Source: Helicostylum pulchrum (taxonomy: Eukaryota > Mucoromycota > Mucoromycetes > Mucorales > Mucoraceae). Taken from it: a DNA stretch of 64,000 nucleotides. Where the stretch lies: contig JAIXMO010000006.1 in NCBI GenBank assembly GCA_025677825.1, forward strand, positions 248,001 to 312,000, in the 5' to 3' direction. The translations under genes and the position numbers were made by a program. Positions 1-11,343 of the stretch are shown here, piece by piece. The notes beneath the pieces are model-generated. The model was not told the DNA's origin, searched no databases, and saw only the letters and a program-made list of their open reading frames with translations. Numbering within the stretch: position 1 is the stretch's first letter; each line of letters starts with the position of its first letter.

Positions 1-38
1 TGAACGGTACTGTAATACAATTGATCACCTGGTGGCAT
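1..38 (-). CDS. Possible 5' end of a gene leaving the left edge
   Basis: On the minus strand an ATG at 36-38 opens a frame reading MPPGDQLYYSTV to the window edge. It lies upstream of nothing else recognisable. Its beginning resembles that of the neighbouring 194-aa protein (MFPRPQLYYPRI), so the two could be tandem paralogues. With only 12 codons visible this is a weak call. Confidence 0.3.
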   Translation of the reverse strand, partial: MPPGDQLYYSTV

Positions 39-204
39 GGTTTAAAAAGAAAAAAAATAACTAGGATGAGAAAGAAAAAAAAAGGTTTATTTATGTAACT
101 TATCACAGAAAATCAGCCATAATTCATTTGTGATTAATATAAAGGGTTCGACCACTACTATTACCATAAAACCACACGCGCTTTTTTTTTTTAATTCTCA
201 TAGT

Positions 205-789
205 TTATCTTTCAGCAGGAGGAGCAGCAGGAACAGACCCACCAGCCGTAGTAGACGTACCTTGAGGAACATCGCGAGCGAGGCCCATACCAAGAGGACC
301 TGATCCTTCAGAATTGTTAGTGGAAGAAGCGTCAAAGATGTTGACTGATTCCAGCCCAGTACTAACTATACTACGACAAGCATTGACAGGAGAAAGCACC
401 AATATTTCCAGCAACCTAAAAGTATTAGGTACAGGGTCAATTAGTCGTTCGATCGTAAAACTATTCACGATGATTGTGTTTCTGGGGAAGAAACATGGAA
501 AGTTCTGATCATTATCCCTAATTATCGTTTGATTACTACCAGAAACTGTTACTTCCAAACAAATGCCAAACAGATCGAATCGGGATAGAGTAGAAAAAGG
601 TCCCCCTGCAGCAAAGTAAACATTCACTGGTATTTCTAACAAGACAGTCGTGAGTAATGTATGCAAGTGTGCAATACCGACAACGCGGTCGTCTTGAAGG
701 CTGGTACAGTTGGGAAAGAATATTGCGTTATAGATTGTACTTTCGTAGGCTTGTATGCGTGGGTAATATAACTGTGGTCTTGGGAACAT
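205..789 (-). CDS. Hypothetical protein, 194 aa, single exon
   Basis: I do not recognise this protein. The frame is uninterrupted from an ATG at 787-789 to the stop at 205. It is rich in alternating hydrophobic and polar stretches (residues about 35-140) suggesting a beta-rich fold, perhaps OB-like, and ends in a Gly/Ser/Thr/Pro/Ala-rich tail from about residue 155. There is no clear signal peptide or membrane helix. Length, AT-poor codon use compared with the surrounding spacers and a sensible ATG support a real gene. An alternative is a terminal exon with further exons upstream. The function is unknown. Confidence 0.6.
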   Translation of the reverse strand: MFPRPQLYYPRIQAYESTIYNAIFFPNCTSLQDDRVVGIAHLHTLLTTVLLEIPVNVYFAAGGPFSTLSRFDLFGICLEVTVSGSNQTIIRDNDQNFPCFFPRNTIIVNSFTIERLIDPVPNTFRLLEILVLSPVNACRSIVSTGLESVNIFDASSTNNSEGSGPLGMGLARDVPQGTSTTAGGSVPAAPPAER

Positions 790-1757
790 GATGGTGTAGT
801 ATTATGAGAAAAAAAGAGAGAGAGAGGGACATAAAAAAGAAATTGGTTTATTTACAACTAATCAATCAATCAATCAATCATTGACAAATATTGGCTAAAA
901 ATTCATTGTCGAAACATTACCCATAACATTTGATCACTACTATATTCTGTAAGCAACATATGCTTTCGTTTCTTACACGCATAAATCTCTGCTCAGTCGA
1001 TTTATGCCTGGTCGTTTTCCATCTAATTGGTTGTCTGGCTGTGGAATATCTTGAACTTCTGGCTATCGCCGTTACCCTTAACTGTCCGGTTTGCTCATTG
1101 AGCTTTTACTTTTTAAGCGAGGAAATATTTGCACCAGAATCCAGCCTCCAAGCTGGCATTCTCCATACCGCTGTCCCTCTTTCTTCTCTTTAGACTGCAA
1201 AAATAATAGTCTCGCAGAAAAAAGTACGCAATTTCTTCAGATGGTTTAATGCAACCAGGTCTCGCTGTGAATATTGACGGGTCGAAAAACCGAGTAATTT
1301 AAGATTCGTCATAAATATATTTTCTGGTTTGTGTGAGCTAGTGCATATAGACAAGAAAAGAATAATAAAATCCATAAAAAGCAATGTTTATTATGCATTA
1401 GAAAAATTATACTATCACTTGGAATAAGTGCCCAAGAAAAAAAAAAGAAAAGTCAAGCTAAACTAACTTTAGCATAAAAAAGTATCACTTTAAGATATAT
1501 TATAGATGACAAGCACACTATTTACTATAACGGATCGGAAGAGAGAAAAAAAAAGTGATTAAATGGAGAAATATATTCAATATAATGCATAATCAACCGA
1601 ATGAGGGGTAAACAGTATCGCCAATCGAATACAAGTCACACCATGTGTTCTTCCCACTTAATGCACAACCCCAACTCTTTTTTTATTTAAAAAAGGTTAT
1701 TTTTTTTTTCTCTTCTTTTTTTATCTTTATACATCTTTTTTATTTTATAAATTCGAT
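790..1757. other. Gene-free spacer
   Basis: This AT-rich intergenic DNA lies between the divergent 194-aa gene and the AtuA-like gene. It contains a short (CAAT)n run near 859-882 and T-rich promoter-like sequence directly before 1758. A small open frame at 930-1193 has no recognisable protein character. Confidence 0.6.
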
Positions 1758-3790
1758 ATGACAGAAAGACCTATCCGTATCGGTTGTTATTCTGCGTTCT
1801 GGGGTGACTCTACTGCAGCAGCAACTCAACTTATTCAACACGAGGGAAAGAATTTGGATTATCTTGTTGCCGATTATTTGGCAGGTAAAAAAGAAAAACG
1901 ATAATAATACGTGTTTATACGTAGTGACTAAATACTCGTGTGTATATTTAGAGGTGACCATGGGAATCTTGGCCGCTCGTCGTCAACGTCGACTTATGCA
2001 AGGCGAAGGAGCCAGAAAGGGATACGACTTTATTGATGAATTCATTACGCTTGTTCTTCGTGACAACTTACCGGACCTCGTCAAAAACGGCACCAAAGTA
2101 GTTACCAACGCAGGTGGATTAGACCCTATTGGATGTAAAGAAGCTATTGAAAGGTTATTAAAAGAGATGAACATCAATATCAAGGTTGCAGCTGTTTTAG
2201 GTGATGATGTTTTAAGCGATAAAGAAGAGCCCACTTTAAATGCATTTAATGGAGTTCACCCCTTCTCTTCCATTTCTTCAGTTAACCATAAACTGGATCA
2301 TGATAGATTACCTGGGAAAGATGAGCCTATTGTTTCTTTAAATGCTTATTTGGGTGCTAACGCTATTGCAGCCGCATTAAAAGACGGAGCACAAATTATT
2401 GTTACAGGCCGTGTGGTTGATTCTGCTTTAGTTGTAGGTCCTTTAATGCATGAAAACGGGTGGGTTGAAGGCAAGACCAAGGACTTTTATGATTTAATGG
2501 CTTCGGCTTCTTTAGCCGGTCATATTATTGAATGTGGATGCCATACTACCGGTGGTAACTTTACAGATTGGCAATTGGCTGCCCAGTCTCCCTACGGTGG
2601 TTATTCTAATATGGGTTACCCTATTGTTGAATTCGACAAATCAGGTACATTTGTCGTGACAAAGCCTGAGAAAACTGGTGGGTTGGTTACACCAGCTACG
2701 GTGTCTGAGCAAATCTTGTATGAAATTTTGGATCCTTCTTTATATCTGTTGCCGGATGTGATTTTAGACATGCGTCAAGTCAAATTATCCCAAATTGGTA
2801 ATAACCGTGTACTGGTTAGTGGTGCCAAGGGTCTTCAACCTACTCCTTATTTGAAATGCTCTGGTATCTTTTTGGATGGCTGGAAACTTACCGGTGAATT
2901 GATTATTGGTGGTATTGATGCCAAGAAGAAGGCTCAAGCTGTTGGTGATGCTATCTTTAAGCGTGTCAGAGGCATGTATGAAAAAATGGGTATTGCTGAC
3001 TTTAGAAATACAAATATTGAACCAATTGGTGGTGAAAGTCTTTACGGGTAAGTTCTTTTATATACATATATCTTTCTTACTAATTATTTTTTATATATAT
3101 AGTCCTCATTCTAGAGCCAATGATACACGTGAAGTTTTATTAAGATTAACCGCTCACCATGATGATGCCAAGGCTTTAGCAGTCCTTGCTAAAGAGACAA
3201 TTCCTTCTGCTACATGTATGGCACCCGGTATCACTGGTAGTGGAGCAGGTCGTCCTCGCGCTATGCCTAACCTTGTTCATTTCCCCATTTTAATTCCTAA
3301 ATCACAAGTGACTACTAGTTACATTATTGGAGATAGTGCCGCCAAGACAGTAGGCTGGGGCTCTTGGGATAACAATGCCAATTACAGTCGACCTACACCT
3401 GTACCTATTATTCCTGAAGCTGATGTTTCTGGTCCTTTGGTTAAGGCACGTTTAATTGACGTTGCTTATGGCCGTAGTGGTGATAAGGGAGATGTTTGTA
3501 ACATTGGTATTATTGCTCGTGAACCCAAGTATTTGCCTTATATCAAGCGATCCATTACAGAAAAGGCGGTTTCTGATTACATGAAACATTTATGTAAGGG
3601 ATCTGTCACTCGATTTGAATTACCTGGAACCAATGCTATGAACTTTGTATTAACTCATACTTTAAATGGTGGAGGTCTTAGTTCCTTGTTTATTGATAGA
3701 CAAGGTAAAACTTTTGCTCAACTCTGTTTGAGTGGTTTAGAAGTAGAAATCCCTGTTTCTTTACTTCCTTCTGTTGAATCTAAATTGTAA
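1758..3790 (+). CDS. AtuA/DUF1446 family protein
   Basis: The protein matches the acyclic terpene utilisation AtuA family (DUF1446). AtuA is genetically linked to acyclic terpene (citronellol/geraniol) breakdown in Pseudomonas; its eukaryotic homologues are uncharacterised. Exons are 1758-1884, 1952-3047 and 3103-3790; the frame closes across both GT-AG introns and gives 636 aa, the expected size for the full-length family. The start [18 protein letters not shown] is typical of the N-terminus. Further family signatures are [36 protein letters not shown] and the C-terminal [15 protein letters not shown] stretch (here [16 protein letters not shown]). The N-terminal AtuA domain fills about residues 1-440 and the C-terminal domain the rest. 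I see no targeting peptide. The family assignment is strong; the substrate is not known. Confidence 0.88.
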
Positions 3791-4093
3791 AAAATAAAAA
3801 AGACCCTTATTCTTTTAAATTTTCAGGAGAGCAAAAAAAAAAACATTTTTAATTATAATAAGAGAGAAAAAAAAAGAGTTATTCTGAGAATAATATATAA
3901 TGTGTTTTTTGTATATATGTGTGTGTATGAAATGTGTGCTTGTGCGTGTGTGTGTCGAAATAAAAAAAAAAAAAGGAATATAAAAAAGAAAAAAATCATA
4001 AAAAGATATAATATAAGAAGTTAAAAGTAAAAAAAAAAGGACAAAATGACACACTCTAAATAGGAAGGAAAAAAAAAAACTTTGATATATAAT
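3791..4093. other. Convergent 3' spacer, A/T runs and TG-rich microsatellite
   Basis: This short spacer separates two converging genes. It holds several A7-A13 runs and an imperfect TG-rich stretch at about 3916-3955. I see no gene in it. Confidence 0.6.
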
Positions 4094-7000
4094 CTAATGA
4101 GACAAATTATTTGATTGACCTATTGACATGTTATTCAGTAAACTTTGAACAACTAAAAAAAAAAAGGTAAGTATATATTCGAATTTCAACATGTTTGTGC
4201 AGAACTTACTGCCAGTTTCATCAGCAGAAGAATGATTTAAAGAAAAAAGAGCAGGAAAATCAAGAGACTTGTCATTTCTGGAGGTATTATTGGATGTACA
4301 TGTTGTAGGAGTGGAAACAGATGAGGATAATGCGGCGAATTGAACTGCTGTCGTCGTTGAACTCGATGGATAAATCAAAGGTGGTGGTGGAGTTTGGGTA
4401 TGATAATTGTGAAAGGGTAAATTGACTGATTTTTTAGGAGAGGTATGAAGATGATGTTGTCTTTCTTCTAACATGATATCGGGCATAGATTGACTGGAAT
4501 GCATAGAACTGTTATTACTGCCGGTGGATGTGGACGAGGTAGGAACTACGTACGCATTAAAATCAGGTTTGGCTCCCAGAGGTTGGTGATAAAATCCACT
4601 GTTATGGTTGGAATTATTTTGATCCAATGAATACATCTACAACACGTAACAAAAAAAACAAAAACAAAAAAAAAGTTAGTTATATACACATATATATTTT
4701 ACTTTCGGTACTACTAACCATTGAATGAGGTTTAGACTCTAGTCCAGACATGGGCGGACTACCAACAAAACCATTCAAAGAAACTTGTTGAGGTGGGTTA
4801 GACCAAATATCCAAACCACTTTGACTGGTAGGAGGACCACCACGGAAGCTTAATGGAGAAACAAGTGATACAGAAGGGGGAGGGGGTAACTTATTGGCTT
4901 CAGGTGAGTCAAAGATGGCACGAATATTATCGACAGTTCTAGGTGAGTTCATATCTCTAAAGTTTTTCCATGAAGCATCTAAAGCGTTACCACTAGTGGA
5001 ACTAGGGTAATCGAAAAGAGAATAACAGTTCAATGCATTGTTCATTACTGGTGGAGGGAAATCAGCCAAGAGTGATGAAGAGGAAGAGGGAGTAGGTGGA
5101 ACCAAGTCTATTTTATATTTTGTTAGTTATGCCTTTTTTTTTTTTTGTAAGCATATAATTTACCTGAAGGTAATGCAGATATTTTAGTATCAAAGATAGG
5201 AAAGTTGTTCATGGTGGGAGGGTTATTTGGTGCATGACGTACAATAGCACTATCTTCATACAAATTGACTTGATAGCTTTTAAGGTATCCAATTAATATC
5301 TCGAGCGAAACGTTTAAACAATCTAAATTCCCCTTTGTCATTTTCAATGCGATAATTTGATCGTTTTCTGTATCATTTTCATGATCAACTGAATTTTTCA
5401 AGTGTACGGTAATATCATATTCAGTCTTCAATCGTTGTACGACTTTTTTATCAAAGGAATCTGATTCTAATACAGCTTTTGCGTTTGTTGAATAAGGTAA
5501 ATGTACGTGGTATTCTTCAGGGATAATGGATCTAACCATTTGAGCCGCTAAACCCACTTGTGACTCTGGTCCAACCAGGGTCAAACTATCGCTTGCTAGT
5601 TCATCATCAGGCCAGATAATTTGCGTGTTTGTCTTTTTTGTCATTTCCACCAAAAAGGCAGCACCATCACGAATTAAAGTACGATGAAGCCAAAAGGGTA
5701 CGTCGTAAAGTACTTGTTCCACACAATCTCGATCTTTTGGATTAATCAAGTCCATAACTGCATGACGTAAATTATCTAAATTGACTTGGTTCTTCATGGG
5801 AGTTCTAGCTACGACGTTATCTTCGTTATCATAGTATCCACCTAACGCAGCAAATTCTTCAGCATTAGAAAACTTGACGTATACGCCATACTTTTTCATG
5901 ATGCGTTGAATGTTTTTACCGCCTACACCAATAATACGTTTATGGTATACTTCCGGTACATAAAAAGAGATTTCAGCGGGCAATTCTTCTTGCAATAAAG
6001 TTAATCCATCCAAAGCCTTATTAAAGCTATTACTTTCTACCTCGATAATAAAATTATATTCACTAAAAGGTACAAACTTGATTTTGGCGCCAGAAGTTTT
6101 CATAATCTTGTTGATTTTACCACTCTTTTTACCGCTAATAAATTCTCGTTGATCGTTTGATAATTCGACATTGAATACGGTACTGGTGTGAAACATTTTC
6201 AAAAAGGACATTTCGTGTATACGTTGATAGACGTTACGAATAGCACGCTCGGTACCGTATACTTCAATACAGCCAGGATCTGTCTTGTAAGCTACTTCAG
6301 CACCAGATATTTGAGATAATTGAGAGACAAGTGCAGATATGTTTGAGATTGAGTTGAAAAAAGTATGAGCACTTTCAGCACCATAAATAGCACCATCACG
6401 ATGATTAAAATAGAAGCAAGCTTCATAGATACCACAGGCCTAAAATAAAAAAATAATAATTAAGGTTAGCACGTTTTTTTTTATGTGTGTATATATGTAT
6501 ATATAGATGGTATTTTTTTACCAGAAAGTGAAGTGAACGAAGTGTTCTTTCAGCGTTTACTCTTGACTCTGCATAGACAGTTACAATATTCTGACGAGAA
6601 CCCATTTTTGGAAAAGATAAAAAGGAACCATTATCTCGCATTACTTTTACCAGGTCAGTTCTGCGATGTAATAACATCCAATCTAATTTTCTAGGGTGTA
6701 GTACAGCATCTTTATGATACATTGATTGAGCCTGAATAATAAAAATAATAATAGTTTAGACAAGTGCTATAAAGTAAAAAGTGCTGTGTAACTTTTTTAG
6801 TTAACCTTTTGAGTTGCTAATTTAGTCAACATATCCTTAACGCGTGCGACATGATTCGATTCTCCGGTAATATAGATGGCAGGCGAATAATCATCATTTG
6901 CTTCAAATATAAATGGAGAAGGAAAGTAAATGGAAGTAGCTGTTTCTTCTAAAATTGATCGAAGTCCAGTTCGCTTCCGTCCACATATTAAGTGATGTAG

Positions 7001-7535
7001 TTTGTAAGGAATATTTAATGTATCTACATCTAACTGAGACTAAATAATTATCAAAAAAAAAGTTTTTTTTTAAAGAGAGAGGGAGATAAAAAATTACCTG
7101 TTTATCCAACATGACTAGTGTTTGTACTCTAGCTAGCTCAGCATTATCGGGTATGCCTGTAATAAGTATATTGACTGTATTTTGAGAAACAAATGATGAC
7201 TGTGGAATAGGTTCGGTTATTGCTATCGTCGTGTTTGTATTTATAGCAATCTTTTCACATTCTCGTCTTAATTTATTACAATCTTGATCAGGGATCTTTA
7301 AATTTAAATGGATCTATAAAATAGTATAAAAAAAAGTGTTATTTTATACACTACACATATATATAAAAAATTTTACTTTGGTGGGATATGAATTTAATAT
7401 CTCGGTTCTCGTTGCCATGACATTATCTTGTTGTCCAGTAAGGGTAAGGTTTGAGCCTTCCACAGTAATTTGACAGCTCAAAGAGGTTGGAAGTTTATCC
7501 ACTTGCCCAAAACAAAATGAAAATGCGCAAGTCAT
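4094..7535 (-). CDS. Multi-KH-domain RNA-binding protein (Khd4-like)
   Basis: Eight exons close in frame to 989 aa: 7377-7535, 7098-7313, 6806-7039, 6522-6731, 5164-6439, 4719-5107, 4210-4636 and 4094-4152. The first ~700 residues are a chain of KH-type folds. Most are degenerate, with one canonical GxxG (RIIGVGGKNIQRIMKKYG). Another region reads KLHHLICGRKRTGLRSILEE, and a diverged KH follows (WLHRTLIRDGAAFLVEMTKK). The last ~290 residues are low-complexity Ser/Pro/Asn-rich. This architecture resembles the fungal Khd4 proteins, which bind mRNA 3' UTRs and affect hyphal growth (established for Ustilago); vigilin-like or BicC-like naming is also possible. The ATG at 7533-7535 is followed by a partial first KH, so an upstream exon cannot be excluded. 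Confidence 0.82.
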
Positions 7536-8450
7536 TTATATTCAGTGTCTATCTTTTTTTAATTTGTTGCTATGTTGGTATTTTCGTTAAAATTTACTGA
7601 TATATAATGTATTTTTTTTTTTCTTTTTTCTTCTTTTTTTTTCTATCTCGTTAAAATGATTTCTTTTTCTTAAATTGGTACAAAAGGATATAAAGAAAAG
7701 GAATATATGTATAAGAAAGAGAAAGAGAAAGAGAGAAAAAAAAAGAAGCGAAGAAAAAAATTGTTAGGAAAGGAAAGAAGAAAAAAAAAGAAAAAAAAAA
7801 ACTTGTTTAAACATTAATTAAAAAAGGGAAACTAGACCTGATAATTGCGTTTTCTTTTTTTTTTGTTTTTTTTACAACACTTGGATTGTTTTTAAAAACA
7901 CTGGTTTTTTTTTAGATAGTTACTTATTAACAACCTATATGCTTCTTCTTTTCTTGTATTATATTTTGTTTTGTTTTTTTGTTAGTTGGAGTGACGATAT
8001 ATATATAGACACCCCCCATGTAAGGAATCTATGATTACTTATTGGCTATGTTTCTAACGAGTTTTTTTTGGGTGTACAGTCACTGAGCGAGAAAAAAAAA
8101 TTGTTTTTTATTTTGCCAACTAGATGTTTTTCTTTTATGTATCGTCTGCAGAAACATTTTAATATGTTTATATTAAAAAATATTTTCGATTCTGTTTACC
8201 CTTACTTTTTTCACACTTGAACCTACTTTTTGCCCTAGCAACGCATTCTAATTCGGTGTCTTAAAATACATACAAAAATACACGAAAAAAATGGTTACTC
8301 GTAGTAACTAACTTTCAAAAAATAAAGCCAATCAGGTTGTTCGGATACTTCTGCACTTGAAATTACTAAAGCACACACATAATACTTTTTTTATTTTTAT
8401 TTTTTTTGCATCTCTTCAGTGTATAAACTATAATATAAAATTAGCCCACC
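7536..8450. other. Divergent promoter region
   Basis: This 0.9-kb spacer lies between the KH-protein gene and GET3, which are transcribed away from each other. It is very T/A-rich with many T8-T10 and GA-rich runs (7700-7800). It must hold both promoters, but I see no clear element beyond AT tracts. Confidence 0.55.
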
Positions 8451-9721
8451 ATGTCAGACATGTCAGATGATGATTTCCAACCTCTTGAACCTACACTTCA
8501 AAATGTTTTAGACCAAAACTCACTTCATTGGATTTTTGTTGGTGGTAAAGGTGGTGTTGGTAAGTTTTCCTTTTAAAAAGAAAAAAGCTAGATGAAAAAA
8601 AAATAAAAAATAAAGGGTTTTGGCATTGAAATAAATTATAGGTAAAACGACTACTTCTTGTTCTTTGGCTGTTCAACTTGCAAAGGTTCGCGAATCTGTT
8701 TTATTGATTTCAACTGATCCTGCTCATAATCTTTCCGACGCGTTTGGACAAAAGTTTTCAAAGGAAGCTACCATGGTCAATGGTTTCACTAACCTCTATG
8801 CAATGGTAAGATATAAACAACAAAAGGGGAAATACTATGATATATTAATTACTGGTTTATTTCCTGTAGGAAATTGACCCTACTTCTAGTATTCAAGAAA
8901 TGGTTGAACAATGTAAGTTTGCGTATATTAAAGGAAAGAGAGAGAGAGAAAGGCTAACATAGATAATATGTAGCTGATCAGAATAATCCTATGGGTGGTA
9001 TGATGCAGGATTTAGCTTACGCTATTCCTGGTGTTGATGAAGCAATGGGTTTCGCCGAAGTAATGAAACAAGTAAAGACAATGTCTTATTCAGTTGTTGT
9101 TTTTGATACAGCACCTACAGGTCACACACTTCGTTTCTTGTCTTTCCCTACAGTGCTTGAAAAGGCTTTAGCAAAGATCAGTGGACTTAGTAGTAGATTT
9201 GGACCTATGGTGTCTCAAGTATCTGGTATGATGGGTATGAATGCTAATCAAGAAGATATGTTTTCTAAGTTGGAAGAGATGCGATCTGTTATTACTGAAG
9301 TTAACAATCAATTCAAGGATCCCGTAAGTACTAGTAGTAGCAGTATTTAATGTATTATATATTAACGTATTATTATTTTATACGCACACAAAAAAAGAAT
9401 ACAACTACTTTTGTTTGTGTGTGTATTTCTGAATTCTTATCTTTATATGAAACAGAACGTATGATTCAAGAATTAACATCCTACCACATCGATACACATA
9501 ACATTGTTGTCAACCAATTGTTGTTCCCCAAGAAAGATTCTACCTGTGATCATTGTACTGTACGTAACAAGATGCAACAAAAGTATTTAGATCAAATTTA
9601 CGACCTTTATGAAGACTTCCATATTATTCGTATGCCTTTGTTAACAAAGGAAGTACGTGGTGTTGAAGAAATTAAAGAGTTTTCAAAAATGTTGGTTGAA
9701 CCTTTTAATGAAAATAAATAA
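8451..9721 (+). CDS. GET3: GET3/ArsA-type ATPase, tail-anchored protein insertion
   Basis: This is the cytosolic ATPase that carries tail-anchored proteins to the Get1/Get2 receptor at the ER. Five exons (8451-8559, 8642-8805, 8870-8912, 8974-9323, 9398-9721) join to 329 aa, the normal length. Visible motifs are the deviant Walker A P-loop [10 protein letters not shown] (split by intron 1), switch [17 protein letters not shown], switch [13 protein letters not shown] and the zinc-binding CDHC near the C-terminus that holds the dimer. The Met-rich [13 protein letters not shown] segment belongs to the client-binding groove. The adjacent downstream gene is a Ydj1-type DnaJ that acts on overlapping client pools; they are 133 nt apart. 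Confidence 0.96.
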
Positions 9722-9780
9722 ACTTTTTTCTTTTTTTAATCCAATCATAATCACTCCGCTAATTATTACAAAACCTTTGT

Positions 9781-9812
9781 GGGGGGGGGGGGGAAGAGGT
9801 TTTTTTTCCCCC
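9781..9812. repeat. G13 tract followed by C5, upstream of the DnaJ gene
   Basis: Thirteen consecutive G (9781-9793) sit in the 133-nt gap between GET3 and the DnaJ gene. A T-run and five C (9808-9812) follow, which could pair with part of the G tract. Long G runs are rare in this AT-rich DNA, so it is either a regulatory or 5' UTR oddity or a length-variable tract. Confidence 0.8.
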
Positions 9813-9854
9813 TTCTTTTTTTTTTACTTTGTTGTTCTTTTTTTATTATTCAAG

Positions 9855-11163
9855 ATGGTTGCAGAGAGCAAGTATTATGATATTTTAGGCGTTAGTCCTA
9901 CTGCTACTGAAGGTGAGCTCAAGAAGGCTTATAGAAAGCTTGCCCTCAAGTATCATCCTGATAAGGTTTGTCCCTTTTTTTTTCTTTCTTGATCTATCGT
10001 TTTACATATGACTCACCTTTTTTGTTAAAATTTTTTTCTTCATCTAGAATCCTGATGCTGGAGATAAATTCAAGGAAATCTCTCATGCTTACGAGATTTT
10101 ATCAGATGAAACCACTAGAAATGTATATGATAGTTATGGTGAAGAAGGTTTAAGTGGTGGTGGCGGTGGACCTGGTGGAATGAACGCTGAAGATTTGTTC
10201 TCTCAACTCTTTGGTGGTGGAGGTGGAGGTATGTTTGGTGGTGGTGGCGGTGGACGTCGCCCCGCTGGTCCTCGTCGTGGTAAGGATATGATGCATCAAT
10301 TAAAGGTCAGTCTTGAAGATTTGTATATGGGTAAGACCAGTAAGCTTGCTCTTCAAAAGAACATTCTTTGTGTAAAGTGTGACGGTAAAGGTGGTAAAGA
10401 GGGTGCTGTTCAAATGTGTAGAGGTTGTAATGGTCAAGGTGTCCGTATTATGATGCGTCAAATGGGTCCTATGGTTCAACAAATGCAAGTTCAATGTGAG
10501 GCTTGTAACGGTGCTGGTGAACAAATTAATGAAAAGGATCGTTGTAAGCATTGTCTTGGTAAGAAGATTATGAGCGAAAGAAAGATTCTTGAAGTTCATG
10601 TTGAGCGTGGTATGCGTGATGGTCAAAAGATTACTTTCACTAGTGAAGGTGATCAAGCCCCAGGTATTCTTCCTGGCGATATCATTATCGTTTTAGACGA
10701 AAAGCCTCATCCTCGTTTCACTCGTAAGGGAGATGATCTTATTTATGAAGCCAAAATCGATCTTTTAACTGCTTTAGCGGGTGGTCAATTTGCCATTCCT
10801 CACTTGGATGATCGCGTTCTTATGGTCTCTGTTATTCCCGGTGAAGCTATTCAACCTGATATGATCAAGGTCGTCCCTAATGAAGGTATGCCCATGCCTC
10901 GTGTCGATAACCGTGGTCATCTCTTCATCAAGTTCACTGTCGAGTTCCCTCAAGCTAACTGGACTGATGAAAACACATTAAAGAAGTTGGAATCTATTTT
11001 ACCTCCTCGTAAGGAAGTACCTACTTTTGCCAACAAGCATGTAGAAGAAGTTGTCTTGGCTGACGCCACTAACTACCAAGGAAGAACTAGCTCTTCTGCT
11101 TATGAAGAAGATGAAGAGGATCATCAACAAGGTGGCCCTGGTGTCCAATGTGCTCAACAATAG
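9855..11163 (+). CDS. YDJ1: Type I Hsp40 (DnaJ/Ydj1), farnesylation motif
   Basis: This is a co-chaperone of cytosolic Hsp70. Exons 9855-9965 and 10048-11163 give 408 aa. In order come the J-domain with HPD (KYHPDK, interrupted right after it by the intron), a Gly-rich linker (about residues 90-135) and the zinc-binding region. The zinc region has [24 protein letters not shown] and CKHCLGKK; the last repeat lacks the final Gly. The C-terminal client-binding domains follow. The protein ends in CAQQ, a CaaX box, so it is predicted to be farnesylated like yeast Ydj1 and partly ER-associated. Confidence 0.96.
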
Positions 11164-11310
11164 TTTATCCCTTATTATACACACGTTCAACTTGATTAAA
11201 TAACCCCAACATTTTTTATAAAAAAAAAAGAGAGAAAAATAAATTAGAATATACACAAAACTTGTATATGAAACCCTTTTTTTTTTCTGTGAAATAAACG
11301 CATTCACGTC

Positions 11311-11343
<33 letters not shown>

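Noticed and set aside
930..1193. 87-codon open frame in the first spacer
   Set aside because: Cys/Leu-rich translation of AT-rich DNA without recognisable motif or splice context.
10300..10656. Antisense open frame of 118 codons in the DnaJ gene
   Set aside because: It is a shadow of the coding strand with Leu/Thr-rich nonsense content and no domain.
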